DNA from: JBBQWS01 sp038210415
GTDB lineage: Bacteria; Actinomycetota; Actinomycetes; Prado026
NCBI GenBank assembly: GCA_038210415.1
Contig: JBBQWS010000026.1
Location: 1 to 43,271, forward strand
DNA length: 43,271 nt
Reading direction: 5' to 3'
The position numbers and the translations under genes are program-made. This document shows positions 8,493 through 16,547 of this stretch, one piece after another (position 1 is the stretch's first letter; each line of letters opens with the position of its first letter). The notes under the pieces are model-generated. The model had not been told where the DNA came from and searched no databases. It worked only from the letters and a program-made list of their open reading frames with translations.

Positions 8493-9680
8493 ATGAGTTC
8501 GCCCCTCGATCTTGACCTGCCCGCGGGGGTCACGCCCACCCCGTTGGCGCTGCTCCTGCTCGGCCGCCAGGCCGACCCCGACTCCGAGCGCGGGGTCGAG
8601 TGTCCCGGCGACCTGCCCCCCGCGTCCGACCCGGACCTGGTCGCCCGAGCCAGGGCAGCCAAGGCCGCACTCGGCGACCAGGTCTTCGTCCTGGGTCACC
8701 ACTACCAGCGCGATGAGGTGATCCAGTTCGCCGACGTCACCGGCGACTCGTTCAAGCTCGCCCGCGACGCCGCTGCCCGGCCAGGCGCACCGTACATCGT
8801 GTTCTGCGGAGTCCACTTCATGGCCGAGTCCGCCGACATCCTCACCGGGCCGGACCAGCAGGTGATCCTGCCCGACCTGGCGGCCGGCTGTTCGATGGCC
8901 GACATGGCCGCGATCGCGCAGGTCGAGGACGCCTGGGACGTCCTCACCGACGCCGGCGTGACCGACAGCCTCGTGCCGGTCACGTACATGAACTCCACCG
9001 CTGCGATCAAGGCGTTCACCGGCCGGCACGGCGGCACCGTGTGCACCTCCTCCAACGCCGAACGGGCCCTTCGCTGGGCGTTCGAGCAGGGCGAGCGGGT
9101 GTTCTTCCTGCCGGACCAGCACCTCGGCCGGAACACCGCCGTCCAGCAGCTCGGACTTTCGTTGGACGACTGCGTCGTGTTCGACCCGCACCGCCCAGGC
9201 GGCGGGCTCACCGTCGCGCAGATCCGTGCGGCCAAGGTCATCCTGTGGAAGGGGCATTGCTCCGTACACGGCCGGTTCACCGCCCAGACCGTCGCCGAGG
9301 TCCGCGAGCGGGTGCCCGGCGTCAACGTCCTCGTGCACCCGGAGTGCACGCACGACGTCGTCACCGCGGCCGACTACGTGGGGTCCACCGAGTACATCAT
9401 CCGTACCCTGGACGCCGCTCCTGCAGGGTCGGCCTGGGCGGTCGGCACGGAGCTCAACCTGGTCAAGCGCATGGCGCTGGCCCACCCGGACAAGCAGATC
9501 GTGTACCTCGACAAGACCGTCTGCTTCTGCGCGACGATGAACCGGATCGATCTGCCGCATCTGGTGTGGACCCTGGAGAACCTCGTCGCGGGAACCGTCG
9601 TCAACCCGATCACGGTCGACCCGGACGTCGCCCGCTGGGCCCGGACCGCCCTCGATCGCATGCTCGCCCTGCCCGGCTGA
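8493..9680 (+). CDS. nadA: quinolinate synthase
   Basis: Condenses iminoaspartate (made by NadB) with dihydroxyacetone phosphate to form quinolinate in de novo NAD synthesis. The 395-residue protein is of the long type with a roughly 60-residue N-terminal extension. Cluster ligand candidates are Cys105 (FCGVHFMAE), Cys256 (WKGHCSVHGRF) and Cys344 or Cys346 (KTVCFCATMN). LGHHYQRDEVIQFAD and GDSFKLA are substrate-binding segments. The ATG at 8493 was chosen since the open frame upstream is antisense to glycerate kinase. Curiously nadB and nadC are not adjacent here. The 3' end, including the stop codon, lies in the first unit of a 20-base tandem repeat. Confidence 0.95.
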   Translation: MSSPLDLDLPAGVTPTPLALLLLGRQADPDSERGVECPGDLPPASDPDLVARARAAKAALGDQVFVLGHHYQRDEVIQFADVTGDSFKLARDAAARPGAPYIVFCGVHFMAESADILTGPDQQVILPDLAAGCSMADMAAIAQVEDAWDVLTDAGVTDSLVPVTYMNSTAAIKAFTGRHGGTVCTSSNAERALRWAFEQGERVFFLPDQHLGRNTAVQQLGLSLDDCVVFDPHRPGGGLTVAQIRAAKVILWKGHCSVHGRFTAQTVAEVRERVPGVNVLVHPECTHDVVTAADYVGSTEYIIRTLDAAPAGSAWAVGTELNLVKRMALAHPDKQIVYLDKTVCFCATMNRIDLPHLVWTLENLVAGTVVNPITVDPDVARWARTALDRMLALPG

Positions 9681-9728
9681 CCCCGTTGCGCCCCGGCTCA
9701 CCTCGTTCCGCCCCGGCTCACCTCTTTC
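9669..9728. repeat. three imperfect 20-bp tandem units across the nadA stop
   Basis: Units at 9669-9688, 9689-9708 and 9709-9728. Units 2 and 3 differ by one base (CGCCCCGGCTCACCTCGTTC versus ...CTTTC); unit 1 shares the CCCGGCT(G/C)ACC core and contains the TGA stop of nadA. The repeat runs straight into the left arm of the long palindrome that begins at 9726. It may reflect local slippage; no function is evident. Confidence 0.75.
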
Positions 9729-9847
9729 GCCACAAGGGCCCCTTCATGCCACTAGGCCGAGCTCCCCAGCAACTCACACCTGCACCGCTCAGACCGTGAA
9801 GGCTCCGTAGCGGCGATCTAATGGCATGAGGGGGCCCTTGTGGCGGA
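9726..9847. repeat. long imperfect inverted repeat, 30-bp arms
   Basis: The left arm (9726-9755) and right arm (9818-9847) match at 27 of 30 positions when one is reverse-complemented; the shared core reads CCACAAGGGCCCC. The 62-base spacer shows no open frame of note. It lies between the convergent genes nadA and the PspA partner gene, where a bidirectional terminator would be expected, but the arms are longer than usual and the spacer large. It could equally be a dispersed palindromic element. No T-tract follows either arm. Confidence 0.75.
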
Positions 9848-9854
9848 AGGGGGG

Positions 9855-10133
9855 TCAGCCGGGGATGAGGCCGTCGGACGCCAGCAGCGCGACCACCTCG
9901 TCGAGGCCGGCCTCGGCTGCGGGCAGGATCACCTCGGACCCCACGAGCTCTTCGTCGGGCAGGGGCGTCCCGTGCTCGCGGACAGCAGCCAGCAGCCCGT
10001 CGAGCGCCGCTCTGAACGCCGCTTCGTCGCGGGTCACAAGCGCAGCCTCGAGCTTGCCGTCGTGCTCGTTCAACGTCGCAACCGCAGCATCGGCGACGAC
10101 GAACTGACCTTCGCCCATGATCCGGATGATCAC
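9855..10133 (-). CDS. PspA-associated protein (PspAA-like)
   Basis: A 92-residue acidic protein that begins IIRIMGEGQFVVADAAV and ends LLASDGLIPG. It contains the pattern LNEHDGKLEAAL..DEAAFRAALDGLLAAVREHGTPLPDEEL (shown in parts) that I associate with the small partner encoded next to actinobacterial pspA. The GTG start overlaps the pspA stop as GTGA, so the two are translationally coupled. A role in the envelope stress response with PspA is likely by association; the biochemical function is unknown. No membrane segment or signal peptide is present. Confidence 0.85.
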   Translation of the reverse strand: MIIRIMGEGQFVVADAAVATLNEHDGKLEAALVTRDEAAFRAALDGLLAAVREHGTPLPDEELVGSEVILPAAEAGLDEVVALLASDGLIPG

Positions 10134-10906
10134 GCCTGACCCTCCTCGGCCGCCTTCGGGGCCGCCTCGGGCGCGGCTGCTGCGATCTGCGGTGTGGCTG
10201 GTGCGGTACCCAGCTCGCCCTTGAGCCGGCTCAGCTCCAGCTCGACGTCGGAGGAGCTCGAGAGCCGGTCGAGCTCGGCAGTGATGTCGTCCTTCACGAG
10301 ACCGGACGAGTCGGTGAGCGCGCCGGTGGCGAGCAGCTCGTCGATCGCTCCGGCGCGGGCCTGCATCTGAGCTGTCTTGTCCTCGGCCCGCTGAACCGCG
10401 AGACCGACGTCGGAGAACTCTTCGGAGATCCCCGAGAACGCCTCGTTGATCTTGGTCTGCGCCTCGGCTGCGGTGTACGTGGCCTTGATGGTCTCCTTCT
10501 TCGTCCGGAAGGACTCGACCTTGGTCTGCAGCCGCTGCGAGGCCGTGACCAGCTTCTCCTCCTCGCCCTGCAGCTGGGCCAGCTGGGTCTGCAGGTCGGC
10601 CATCTGCCCCTGCACGGCGGCCCGCCGGGTCAACGCCTCGCGGGCAAGGTCCTCTCGGCCGGCGGCGAGCGCCTGCTTGCCCTGGTTCTCAAGCTTGTCA
10701 GCCTGCGCCTGCAGGCCCTGGAGCTGCAGCTCGAGCCGCTTGCGGGAGGTCGCGACGTCAGCCACGCCGCGGCGAACCTTCTGCAACAGCTCCAGCTGCT
10801 TCTCGTAGCTGTAGTCGAGCGTCTGGCGAGGATCCTCGGCCTTGTCGAGCGCCGAGTTCGCCTTGGCCTTGAAGATGGACGTCATCCGCTTGAACAGACC
10901 AGCCAT
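10130..10906 (-). CDS. pspA: phage shock protein A family (PspA/IM30)
   Basis: Membrane-associated coiled-coil protein that protects the cytoplasmic membrane under stress; the family is related to ESCRT-III. 258 residues. It starts with the amphipathic helix MAGLFKRMTSIFKAKANSAL, followed by the family signature EDPRQTLDYSYEKQ and long heptad-rich helices to about residue 220. The C-terminal tail is Ala/Pro-rich and probably disordered. The start at 10906 has GGAGGG upstream. The overlap with the small partner gene makes a two-gene operon. The next gene upstream, for a DUF3043 membrane protein, is divergent. Confidence 0.94.
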   Translation of the reverse strand: MAGLFKRMTSIFKAKANSALDKAEDPRQTLDYSYEKQLELLQKVRRGVADVATSRKRLELQLQGLQAQADKLENQGKQALAAGREDLAREALTRRAAVQGQMADLQTQLAQLQGEEEKLVTASQRLQTKVESFRTKKETIKATYTAAEAQTKINEAFSGISEEFSDVGLAVQRAEDKTAQMQARAGAIDELLATGALTDSSGLVKDDITAELDRLSSSSDVELELSRLKGELGTAPATPQIAAAAPEAAPKAAEEGQA

Positions 10907-11029
10907 CGAGCGCACCCTCCCTGGGGCAGTCGCGGACCGGACCCGGTCGCGCGTGGACCAGCCTACGATGCCACCGCGGCAACGGGCGAGGGCGCGACGC
11001 CCTGCGTCCCGGCCGGTTACGATCGGCGC

Positions 11030-11620
11030 GTGTTCCGACGCCGCGAGACTTCTGAGACGACCACCCCGGGCCGGGCCTCGGCCGGTTCGACCGAAACCAC
11101 GGGCGAGGTCGGCAAGGGCCGTCCGACGCCGAGCCGCAAGGAGGCCGAAGCCGCCCGGCGCGACCGGGTGAAGCCGCCGACCGACCGCAAGTCCGCCGCG
11201 CGGGCCGACCGCGACAGCGCCCGCTCCGAGCGGATGAAGCAGCGTGAGGCGATGTTCAAGGGCGACGAGGCCGCGCTCGGGCCGCGCGACCGGGGACCGG
11301 TGCGCCGGTTCGCCCGCGCATACGTCGACTCCAGGTTCACCCTCGGCGAGTACATGCTGCCGTTCGTGGTCGTCTTCCTGGTGCTCAGCTTCATCCCCAG
11401 CGTCGCGGTCCGTGGGTACGCGATCCTCACGTTCTACGCGTTCATGCTGATGCTGACGGTCACCACCGTGGTGATGGCCAGCCGCGTCAGGAAGGAGGCA
11501 GCGAAGCGGTTCCCGGACGAGGACACCAAGGGCATCGCGCTGTACGCCGCGATGCGCTCGCTGCAGCTGCGCAGGATGCGACTGCCCCGTCCCCAGGTGG
11601 CCAGAGGCGAACGCCCGTAG
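11030..11620 (+). CDS. DUF3043 family membrane protein
   Basis: A 196-residue protein with a long, highly charged N-terminal half (about residues 1-95, rich in Arg, Lys, Glu) followed by two adjacent transmembrane helices at about 108-127 and 129-150, and a basic C-terminal tail. The segments KGRPTPSRKEAEAAR, REAMFKGDE and RARRxARAYVDSRFT-like text are typical of the actinobacterial DUF3043 family, of which I believe Rv2206 is a member. GTG at 11030 is the only good start. The function is unknown. The gene diverges from pspA, sharing about 120 bases of promoter region, which might link it to envelope physiology, but this is only positional. Confidence 0.86.
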   Translation: MFRRRETSETTTPGRASAGSTETTGEVGKGRPTPSRKEAEAARRDRVKPPTDRKSAARADRDSARSERMKQREAMFKGDEAALGPRDRGPVRRFARAYVDSRFTLGEYMLPFVVVFLVLSFIPSVAVRGYAILTFYAFMLMLTVTTVVMASRVRKEAAKRFPDEDTKGIALYAAMRSLQLRRMRLPRPQVARGERP

Positions 11621-11654
11621 GGCGAAGTGCAGGCGGGCGGCATAGGGTCGGGGC

Positions 11655-12653
11655 ATGAAATTTCGATACCTCGGCCGTAGCGGCCTGAAGATCAGCGAGA
11701 TCGCGTACGGCAACTGGATCACCCACGGCGGGCAGGTGGCCGAGGACGCCGCGCACGCGTGCGTTCGGGCGGCGCTCGATGCCGGGATCACGACCTTCGA
11801 CACCGCCGACGTCTACGCGGGCACCCGGGCCGAGTCGGTCCTCGGGCGAGCGCTGACGGGCGAGCGCCGGGCCGGGCTGGAGATCTTCACCAAGGTCTAC
11901 TGGCCGACCGGCGACGGTCCCAACGACCGCGGCCTGTCCCGCAAGCACATCCTGGAGTCGATCGACGGCTCGCTTCAGCGGCTGAAGACCGACTACGTGG
12001 ACCTCTACCAGGCGCACCGGTTCGACCACGAGACACCGCTCGAGGAGACCATGCTGGCCTTCGCCGACGTCGTTCGCTCCGGCAAGGCCTTGTACATCGG
12101 GGTGTCGGAGTGGAGCGCCGACCAGATCCACGCCGGCGCGGCGCTGGCGCGCGAGCTGCGGATCCCGTTCATCTCCAACCAGCCGCAGTACTCCATGCTC
12201 TACCGCGTCATCGAGTCACAGGTCGTACCGGCCTCGATCGAGGAGGGCCTCAGCCAGATCGTCTGGTCGCCGATCGCTCAGGGGGTGCTGACCGGGAAGT
12301 ACCTGCCGGGTCAGCCGCCGCCCGCCGGGACCCGGGCGACCGACGAGTCCGGTGGCGGCGACTTCATCAAAGGCTGGCTCCGCGACGACGTGCTCACCCG
12401 GGTCCAGGCGCTGCGCCCGTTGGCCGACCAGGCCGGGTTCAGCCTGGCCCAGCTCGCCGTCGCGTGGGTGCTGCAGAACCGCAACGTCGCTGCGGCGATC
12501 ATCGGCGCGAGCCGCCCCGAGCAGGTGGCGGAGAACGTCGCCGCCGCCGGGGTCACCCTCGACGACGACTTGCTCAAGGCGATCGACGCCGTGCTCGGTG
12601 ACGTGGTCGAGACCGACCCGGCCAAGACGGTCAGCCCGGCCAAGCGGCCCTGA
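11655..12653 (+). CDS. aldo/keto reductase (Kv-beta-like subfamily)
   Basis: NADPH-dependent oxidoreductase of 332 residues with a TIM-barrel fold. Catalytic tetrad positions are readable: Asp50 and Tyr55 in FDTADVYAG, Lys80 in IFTKVYW and a His in YQAHRFD. The C-terminal cofactor segment IIGASRPEQVAENVAA is typical. The beginning FRYLGRSGLKISEIAYGNW and the order of motifs resemble the Kv-beta/YghZ-like branch. The ATG at 11655 lies 34 bases after the DUF3043 stop on the same strand. The substrate is not predictable. It converges on the small gene at 12659. Confidence 0.9.
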   Translation: MKFRYLGRSGLKISEIAYGNWITHGGQVAEDAAHACVRAALDAGITTFDTADVYAGTRAESVLGRALTGERRAGLEIFTKVYWPTGDGPNDRGLSRKHILESIDGSLQRLKTDYVDLYQAHRFDHETPLEETMLAFADVVRSGKALYIGVSEWSADQIHAGAALARELRIPFISNQPQYSMLYRVIESQVVPASIEEGLSQIVWSPIAQGVLTGKYLPGQPPPAGTRATDESGGGDFIKGWLRDDVLTRVQALRPLADQAGFSLAQLAVAWVLQNRNVAAAIIGASRPEQVAENVAAAGVTLDDDLLKAIDAVLGDVVETDPAKTVSPAKRP

Positions 12654-12658
12654 CGCGG

Positions 12659-12856
12659 CTACGTGGCGGGACGCAGGTCCATCGGGCCGTACTTCCGGGT
12701 TCCGTCCTCGAGCAGGGACACCGCGTCGACACCGGCCGCCAGCAGCTCGGCCCAGGTCTCGCCGATCCAGGACTCGGCGTCGGCCTGGGTCGGGAACGAC
12801 GGGGCCGGGTCGATCGTCGCGCCCTCGGCGGCTGAGTAGCTCCAGGTGAATGCCAT
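12659..12856 (-). CDS. small conserved hypothetical protein
   Basis: A 65-residue acidic protein without Cys, signal or membrane segment. The pattern FTWSYSAAEG ... FPTQADAESWIGETWAELLAAGVDAVSLLEDGTRKYGPMDL (in parts) resembles small actinobacterial proteins I have seen annotated only as hypothetical. ATG at 12856, five bases beyond the aldo/keto reductase stop on the opposite strand. The compact sequence with well-spaced aromatic and acidic residues argues for a real gene rather than a chance frame. The function is unknown. Confidence 0.75.
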   Translation of the reverse strand: MAFTWSYSAAEGATIDPAPSFPTQADAESWIGETWAELLAAGVDAVSLLEDGTRKYGPMDLRPAT

Positions 12857-12939
12857 TGCGGCAGCCTAGGGTCTCGCCGCGTCGGCGCGGACTTTGACTT
12901 GCCGGGTCGGACGTGGCAAGTTCCGCCTCACAACTCCAC

Positions 12940-13055
12940 ACGTGCCCGATCAGGGGAAGTCCGGTCAAAATCCGGCGCTGACCCGCAACCGTAGGTCGAG
13001 GTCCACCGAGCAGTCGGCGGGCCACGACGAGCCGGGATACCTGATCAGGCACGAG
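12940..13055 (+). promoter_or_regulatory. cobalamin riboswitch (adenosylcobalamin-type leader)
   Basis: The core follows the B12-leader pattern closely: GGGGAAGTCCGGTCAAAATC then CGGCGCTGACCCGCAACCGT (12953-12992), and a B12 box with GCCACGACGAGCCGGGATAC at 13021-13040. The arms 12943-12954 and 13040-13051 pair at 11 of 12 positions and would close the core. Sequence from about 12895 may add to it. It lies 165 bases upstream of the first gene of a corrinoid uptake and salvage operon on the same strand. I do not see a clear intrinsic terminator with a T-tract between 13056 and 13219, so the control step may be translational. High B12 should turn the operon down. The rest of the 12857-13219 gap shows no open frame I would support. 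Confidence 0.92.
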
Positions 13056-13219
13056 CGGCTCCATGTTTCCGCCGAGGTCTGCGGGGCTGAGCCCGGGTCC
13101 CTCCGGTCCCGCGTTCCCGCCCCTTCCGCCCCAGCTCCATCGGGTGCGTGAGGGGTTTTGTGATTCGTGGGCCGGGTGAGGCGCGGGTTCCGTCACGGAA
13201 CCGTCACCGAAAGGGCACC

Positions 13220-14563
13220 ATGTCCTTGCGCTCCACCACCAGCCCTACCGCCCGTACCGTGCTGCTGGGGGCGACCGTCGCCGCTGCCTGTGCCGCTCTC
13301 TCCGTGTTCGCCCTGCCCGCCTCCGCCGTGACCAGGACGGCGGCCGTCGCCGTCGGTCGGGTCGGCCTGTACGGCAGCCAGGACCCTACCTACGACGGGG
13401 TCTACCGGCAGTCCTTGAGCCTGCTCGCTCTGCACGCGGCCGGTCAGTCGCCCGCCACCTCGGCAATCGAGTGGCTGCTGGCCCAGCAGTGCCCGGACGG
13501 CGGCTTCGAGTCGTTCCGCGCCGACGTGACCTCGGCCTGCACGGCCCCGGACTCGGCGGGCTTCGCGGGCCAGGACTCAAACTCCACGGGCATGGCCGTG
13601 CAGGCGCTCGTCGCCCTCGGAAAGGGCCCGCAGGTCGCCTCTGCGGTGGCCTGGCTGGGTGCTCACCAGAGCAGCGACGGGGGGTGGGCCTACTACCCCG
13701 ACGGCGTGGCCGGCAACGACTCGGACGCGAACTCCACGTCGCTGGGGCTGTCGGCCTACTCGGCTGCCGGGCTGGCTGCCCCCGTCAAGAACGGCGCAAC
13801 TCCGCGGGACCGGCTCACGGGCCTGCAGGTCGGCTGCACCGGCGTCGTCGACGAGCGAGGCGCCTTCACCTTCTTCGGCTCGGCCAACGACTACGCCACA
13901 GTGCAGGCGACGCTGGCCTTGTCCGGCGGCTTCCTCCCGGTCGCCGCGGCGGCCGGCGCCGACGACGCCCCGACGACGACCTGCCCACCCGGGATCACGC
14001 CGAACGGCGCCACACTGGCCGGCTACGCCGCGGGCTACCTGGTCCGCCGCTTGGCTGCGAATGCCGACGTCGTGCCGGACCCGTTCAACGTCGGGGCGAC
14101 CGACTTCGGCTCCACGGCCAACGCCGTCATCGCGCTGGCCGCGACCAAGCACGGCACCAGCCAGGTCACCGCGACGATGACGAAGCTCGCCGGCCAGGTG
14201 CAGGCGTACGTCCGCGCGTCGGGTGCGGATGTCCCGGGGGCCCTGGCGACGCTGGCGCTGGCCGCCCAAGCGGCCGGGATCGACCCGGCCACCCTCGGTG
14301 GGACGAACCTGGTCAGCCGGCTCGTCGCCACCCTGACGCTGGCGGCACCCACGCCCACCGCGTCGCCGAGCCCGTCCACCAGCCAGAGTGCGCCCTTGGT
14401 CGACCCGGACCCGTCGGTGAGACCGGCACTTGCGGCGACCGGGGCGACCAACGCCACCGACGTCTCCGGGATGGTGGCCGGGCTGCTGCTGGCCACCGGC
14501 GTCTGCCTGGTCCTGGTGGCCCGGCGTCGCGGCGCAACGGCCCGGCCCGGGCACGGGTCATGA
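13220..14563 (+). CDS. secreted alpha/alpha-toroid protein with sortase-like tail
   Basis: A 447-residue exported protein. The signal peptide ends in LPASA near residue 40. The body has prenyltransferase/squalene-cyclase type repeats: AIEWLLAQQCPDGGFESF, AVAWLGAHQSSDGGWAYY, and several helices with DSNSTGMAVQAL and DANSTSLGLSAY-like motifs. Such repeats form an alpha6-alpha6 barrel. A Pro/Ser/Thr linker (about 385-412) leads to LAATG, a hydrophobic helix and RRRG, a layout like class E sortase substrates (LAXTG). ATG at 13220 follows AAAGGG. It is the first gene behind the cobalamin riboswitch and overlaps the next (ATGA). The enzymatic cyclase role is unlikely in this place; I infer a surface protein that binds corrinoid, in the way the barrel domain of transcobalamin does. 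This is not shown by the sequence. Confidence 0.85.
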   Translation: MSLRSTTSPTARTVLLGATVAAACAALSVFALPASAVTRTAAVAVGRVGLYGSQDPTYDGVYRQSLSLLALHAAGQSPATSAIEWLLAQQCPDGGFESFRADVTSACTAPDSAGFAGQDSNSTGMAVQALVALGKGPQVASAVAWLGAHQSSDGGWAYYPDGVAGNDSDANSTSLGLSAYSAAGLAAPVKNGATPRDRLTGLQVGCTGVVDERGAFTFFGSANDYATVQATLALSGGFLPVAAAAGADDAPTTTCPPGITPNGATLAGYAAGYLVRRLAANADVVPDPFNVGATDFGSTANAVIALAATKHGTSQVTATMTKLAGQVQAYVRASGADVPGALATLALAAQAAGIDPATLGGTNLVSRLVATLTLAAPTPTASPSPSTSQSAPLVDPDPSVRPALAATGATNATDVSGMVAGLLLATGVCLVLVARRRGATARPGHGS

Positions 14564-15438
14564 GGCGCCTGCTGACCACGCTGGCCGCCGTCGCCCTCGT
14601 CGTGGTCGCCGCGTCGCCGGCCTCCGCGACCAGCTACCGCTACTGGACGTACTGGCACGGGACTTCGTCCGGCGCCTGGTCCTTCTCACCGGTGGGAGCC
14701 GGGTACCGGCCCCCAGCCGGGTCGGTCGAGGGCTGGCGGTTCGCGGTGAGCGGTACGGCGGCCTCGACCGCGCCTCGCATGGCGGCCAGCTTTGCGGTGA
14801 TCTGCGCGGGCCGCACCGCCTCGAGCGGCGACAAGCTGGTGGCGCTGGTCGTCGACTACGGCGTGGCGACCGATGCCCCCAGCGGCGAGCGCGTTCCGTT
14901 CTCGGCGCCGCGCACCTTCTGCGCCGACGTGCCGTCAGCGGCGACGACCTACTCGATCCTGCAGCAGTACTCCCCCGGCGCCGGCGGTGTCCGCTCGGCC
15001 GGGGGCCTGGTCTGCGGGATCCACGGCTACCCGGCGCAGGAGTGCGGGGTCGTCGTCACTCTCCCTCCGGCGCCGAAGCCGACCCCGAGACCCACACCGG
15101 CACCGGCACCGACGGCGCACGCGAGCCACCCGGCCGCCGGTGCCGCTGCCCCCTCGACGAGTGCGGCGCGCGAATCGGCGAGCGCGTCCGCGGCCTCGAC
15201 CACGTCCACGTCCGGGGGTGCCGCGTCAGCTGGGACCGGCACATCGCCGACCGATCCGTCGGCCGGTGCCGAGACGACTTTCCCCGCAGTGCAGGCGATG
15301 GGCGCGGAGACCCCCGTCGCCAGTCGTTCCTCGGGTGCGCTCCCGTGGACCAGCGTGGTCGGCGGGCTGCTCGTGGTCGCGCTAGGAGCAGCAGCCGCCC
15401 TTCGCGCGCGGCGATCCCGCCGGTCCGGGCGGGCGTAG
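14560..15438 (+). CDS. secreted, membrane-anchored protein, SCO2322-like
   Basis: 292 residues. The signal peptide MRRLLTTLAAVALVVVAASPASA is followed by a compact domain of about 140 residues with YRYWTYWHGTSSGAWSFSPVGAG at its front (in parts) and four cysteines (ICAG, FCAD, VCGI, ECGV) that may pair outside the cell. After a long Pro/Ala/Ser/Thr-rich linker (about 170-255), a transmembrane helix and a basic tail (RARRSRRSGRA) anchor it. I recall a similar protein in Streptomyces (SCO2322) next to ECF transporter genes. It starts in the stop of the previous gene (ATGA) and is followed after five bases by the ECF T gene. The role is unknown; context suggests a partner of the surface toroid protein in B12 uptake. 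Confidence 0.83.
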   Translation: MRRLLTTLAAVALVVVAASPASATSYRYWTYWHGTSSGAWSFSPVGAGYRPPAGSVEGWRFAVSGTAASTAPRMAASFAVICAGRTASSGDKLVALVVDYGVATDAPSGERVPFSAPRTFCADVPSAATTYSILQQYSPGAGGVRSAGGLVCGIHGYPAQECGVVVTLPPAPKPTPRPTPAPAPTAHASHPAAGAAAPSTSAARESASASAASTTSTSGGAASAGTGTSPTDPSAGAETTFPAVQAMGAETPVASRSSGALPWTSVVGGLLVVALGAAAALRARRSRRSGRA

Positions 15439-15443
15439 CGCTG

Positions 15444-16547
15444 ATGCCCCGCACCGTTTCTCGTGCTCTGCACCCGGGTGCCTGGTGGGCCTGGGCGCTG
15501 GGGCTCGTGGTGGCGGCCAGCCGCACGTCCAACCCCTTGCTGCTCCTGCTCGTCGTCGCCGTCGCCGGGTACGTCGTGTCCGCGCGGCGAACGTCGGCGC
15601 CATGGGCCCGCTCGTACGCCACCTTCCTGCGGCTGGGCCTGTTCGTGGTGGTGCTGCGGCTGGTGTTCGAGGTGGTGTTCGGGGCGGCCGAGGTCGGCAC
15701 CGTGCTGTTCAGCCTGCCCGAGGTGCCGCTGCCGGACTGGGCGGCAGGCGTGCGGATCGGCGGCCCGGTCACCGCGCCCGGCCTGCTTTTCGCCTTGTAC
15801 GAGGGGCTGCGGCTGGCCACGTTGCTGGCCTGCTTCGGCGCGGCGAACTCCCTGGCCAACCCGTCCCGGTTGCTGCGTTGCCTGCCGGCCGCGCTCTACG
15901 AGATCGGTGTCGCCGTCGTGGTCGCGGTGACCCTCGCGCCACAACTGGTCACCGACGTCGGCCGGGTGCGGCAGGCCCGTCGGTTGCGCGGCAGGCCCGA
16001 CCGCGGGCTGGCCGGGTTCGGCTCGGTGGCGATGCCCGTGCTCGAGGGAGCCCTCGAACGCTCGATGGCGCTCGCCGCGGCCATGGACTCCCGCGGGTAC
16101 GGCCGCAGCGCCGGCGTTCCTGTCGTGGCCCGACGGGTCACGGCCGCACTCCTGCTCACCGGGCTGATCGGCGTGTGCGCCGGAACGTACGGCCTTCTCG
16201 ACGGCGGCACGACCGACGTCGCAGGGATCAACGTGCTCGGCCTGCCGCTGCTCGCGGCCGGGCTGGCCGTGGCCGGGGTCGGCTTCGGGCTGGCCGGCCG
16301 TCGGGTCCAGCGCACCCGCTACCGCCCGGATCCATGGCGGCTGCCCGAGTGGTCGGTCACCGCGGCCGGAGCGGCTGCCGCCATCGCCCTCGTGGTCGCC
16401 GGCTCAGTGGGGGTCGACCTCATCGGGGCCACCAGCCCGCCCGCGTGGCCCACGCTTCCGCTGCTTCCGACCGCCGGGATCCTGCTCGCGCTGCTGCCCG
16501 CCTGGGTCGCCCCGCAGCCCCCCGACGCGGGGGTAGGCACCGGATGA
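15444..16547 (+). CDS. ECF transporter transmembrane (T) component, CbiQ/EcfT family
   Basis: Integral membrane protein of 367 residues that couples ATP hydrolysis to movement of the S component. Several hydrophobic helices lie near residues 10-50, 60-80, 110-135 and 150-170. The cytoplasmic coupling segment contains the ECF-T signature AAAMDSRGYGR, which contacts the ATPases. It is longer than most CbiQ proteins because of an added C-terminal block of about four helices (residues 230-355). ATG at 15444, five bases after the previous stop; the 3' end overlaps the ATPase gene (ATGA). By riboswitch and neighbours the substrate is probably cobalamin or another corrinoid. Confidence 0.9.
   Translation: MPRTVSRALHPGAWWAWALGLVVAASRTSNPLLLLLVVAVAGYVVSARRTSAPWARSYATFLRLGLFVVVLRLVFEVVFGAAEVGTVLFSLPEVPLPDWAAGVRIGGPVTAPGLLFALYEGLRLATLLACFGAANSLANPSRLLRCLPAALYEIGVAVVVAVTLAPQLVTDVGRVRQARRLRGRPDRGLAGFGSVAMPVLEGALERSMALAAAMDSRGYGRSAGVPVVARRVTAALLLTGLIGVCAGTYGLLDGGTTDVAGINVLGLPLLAAGLAVAGVGFGLAGRRVQRTRYRPDPWRLPEWSVTAAGAAAAIALVVAGSVGVDLIGATSPPAWPTLPLLPTAGILLALLPAWVAPQPPDAGVGTG

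Noticed and set aside
13056..13219. An intrinsic terminator as the riboswitch output
   Set aside because: Several GC-rich complementary stretches exist, but none forms a clear stem followed by a T run, so no specific element is claimed.
13220..14563. Squalene cyclase or prenyltransferase enzyme
   Set aside because: Although the repeats resemble these families, the protein is exported, wall-anchored and lies in a B12 operon; no terpene cyclase DxDD-type motif was seen.
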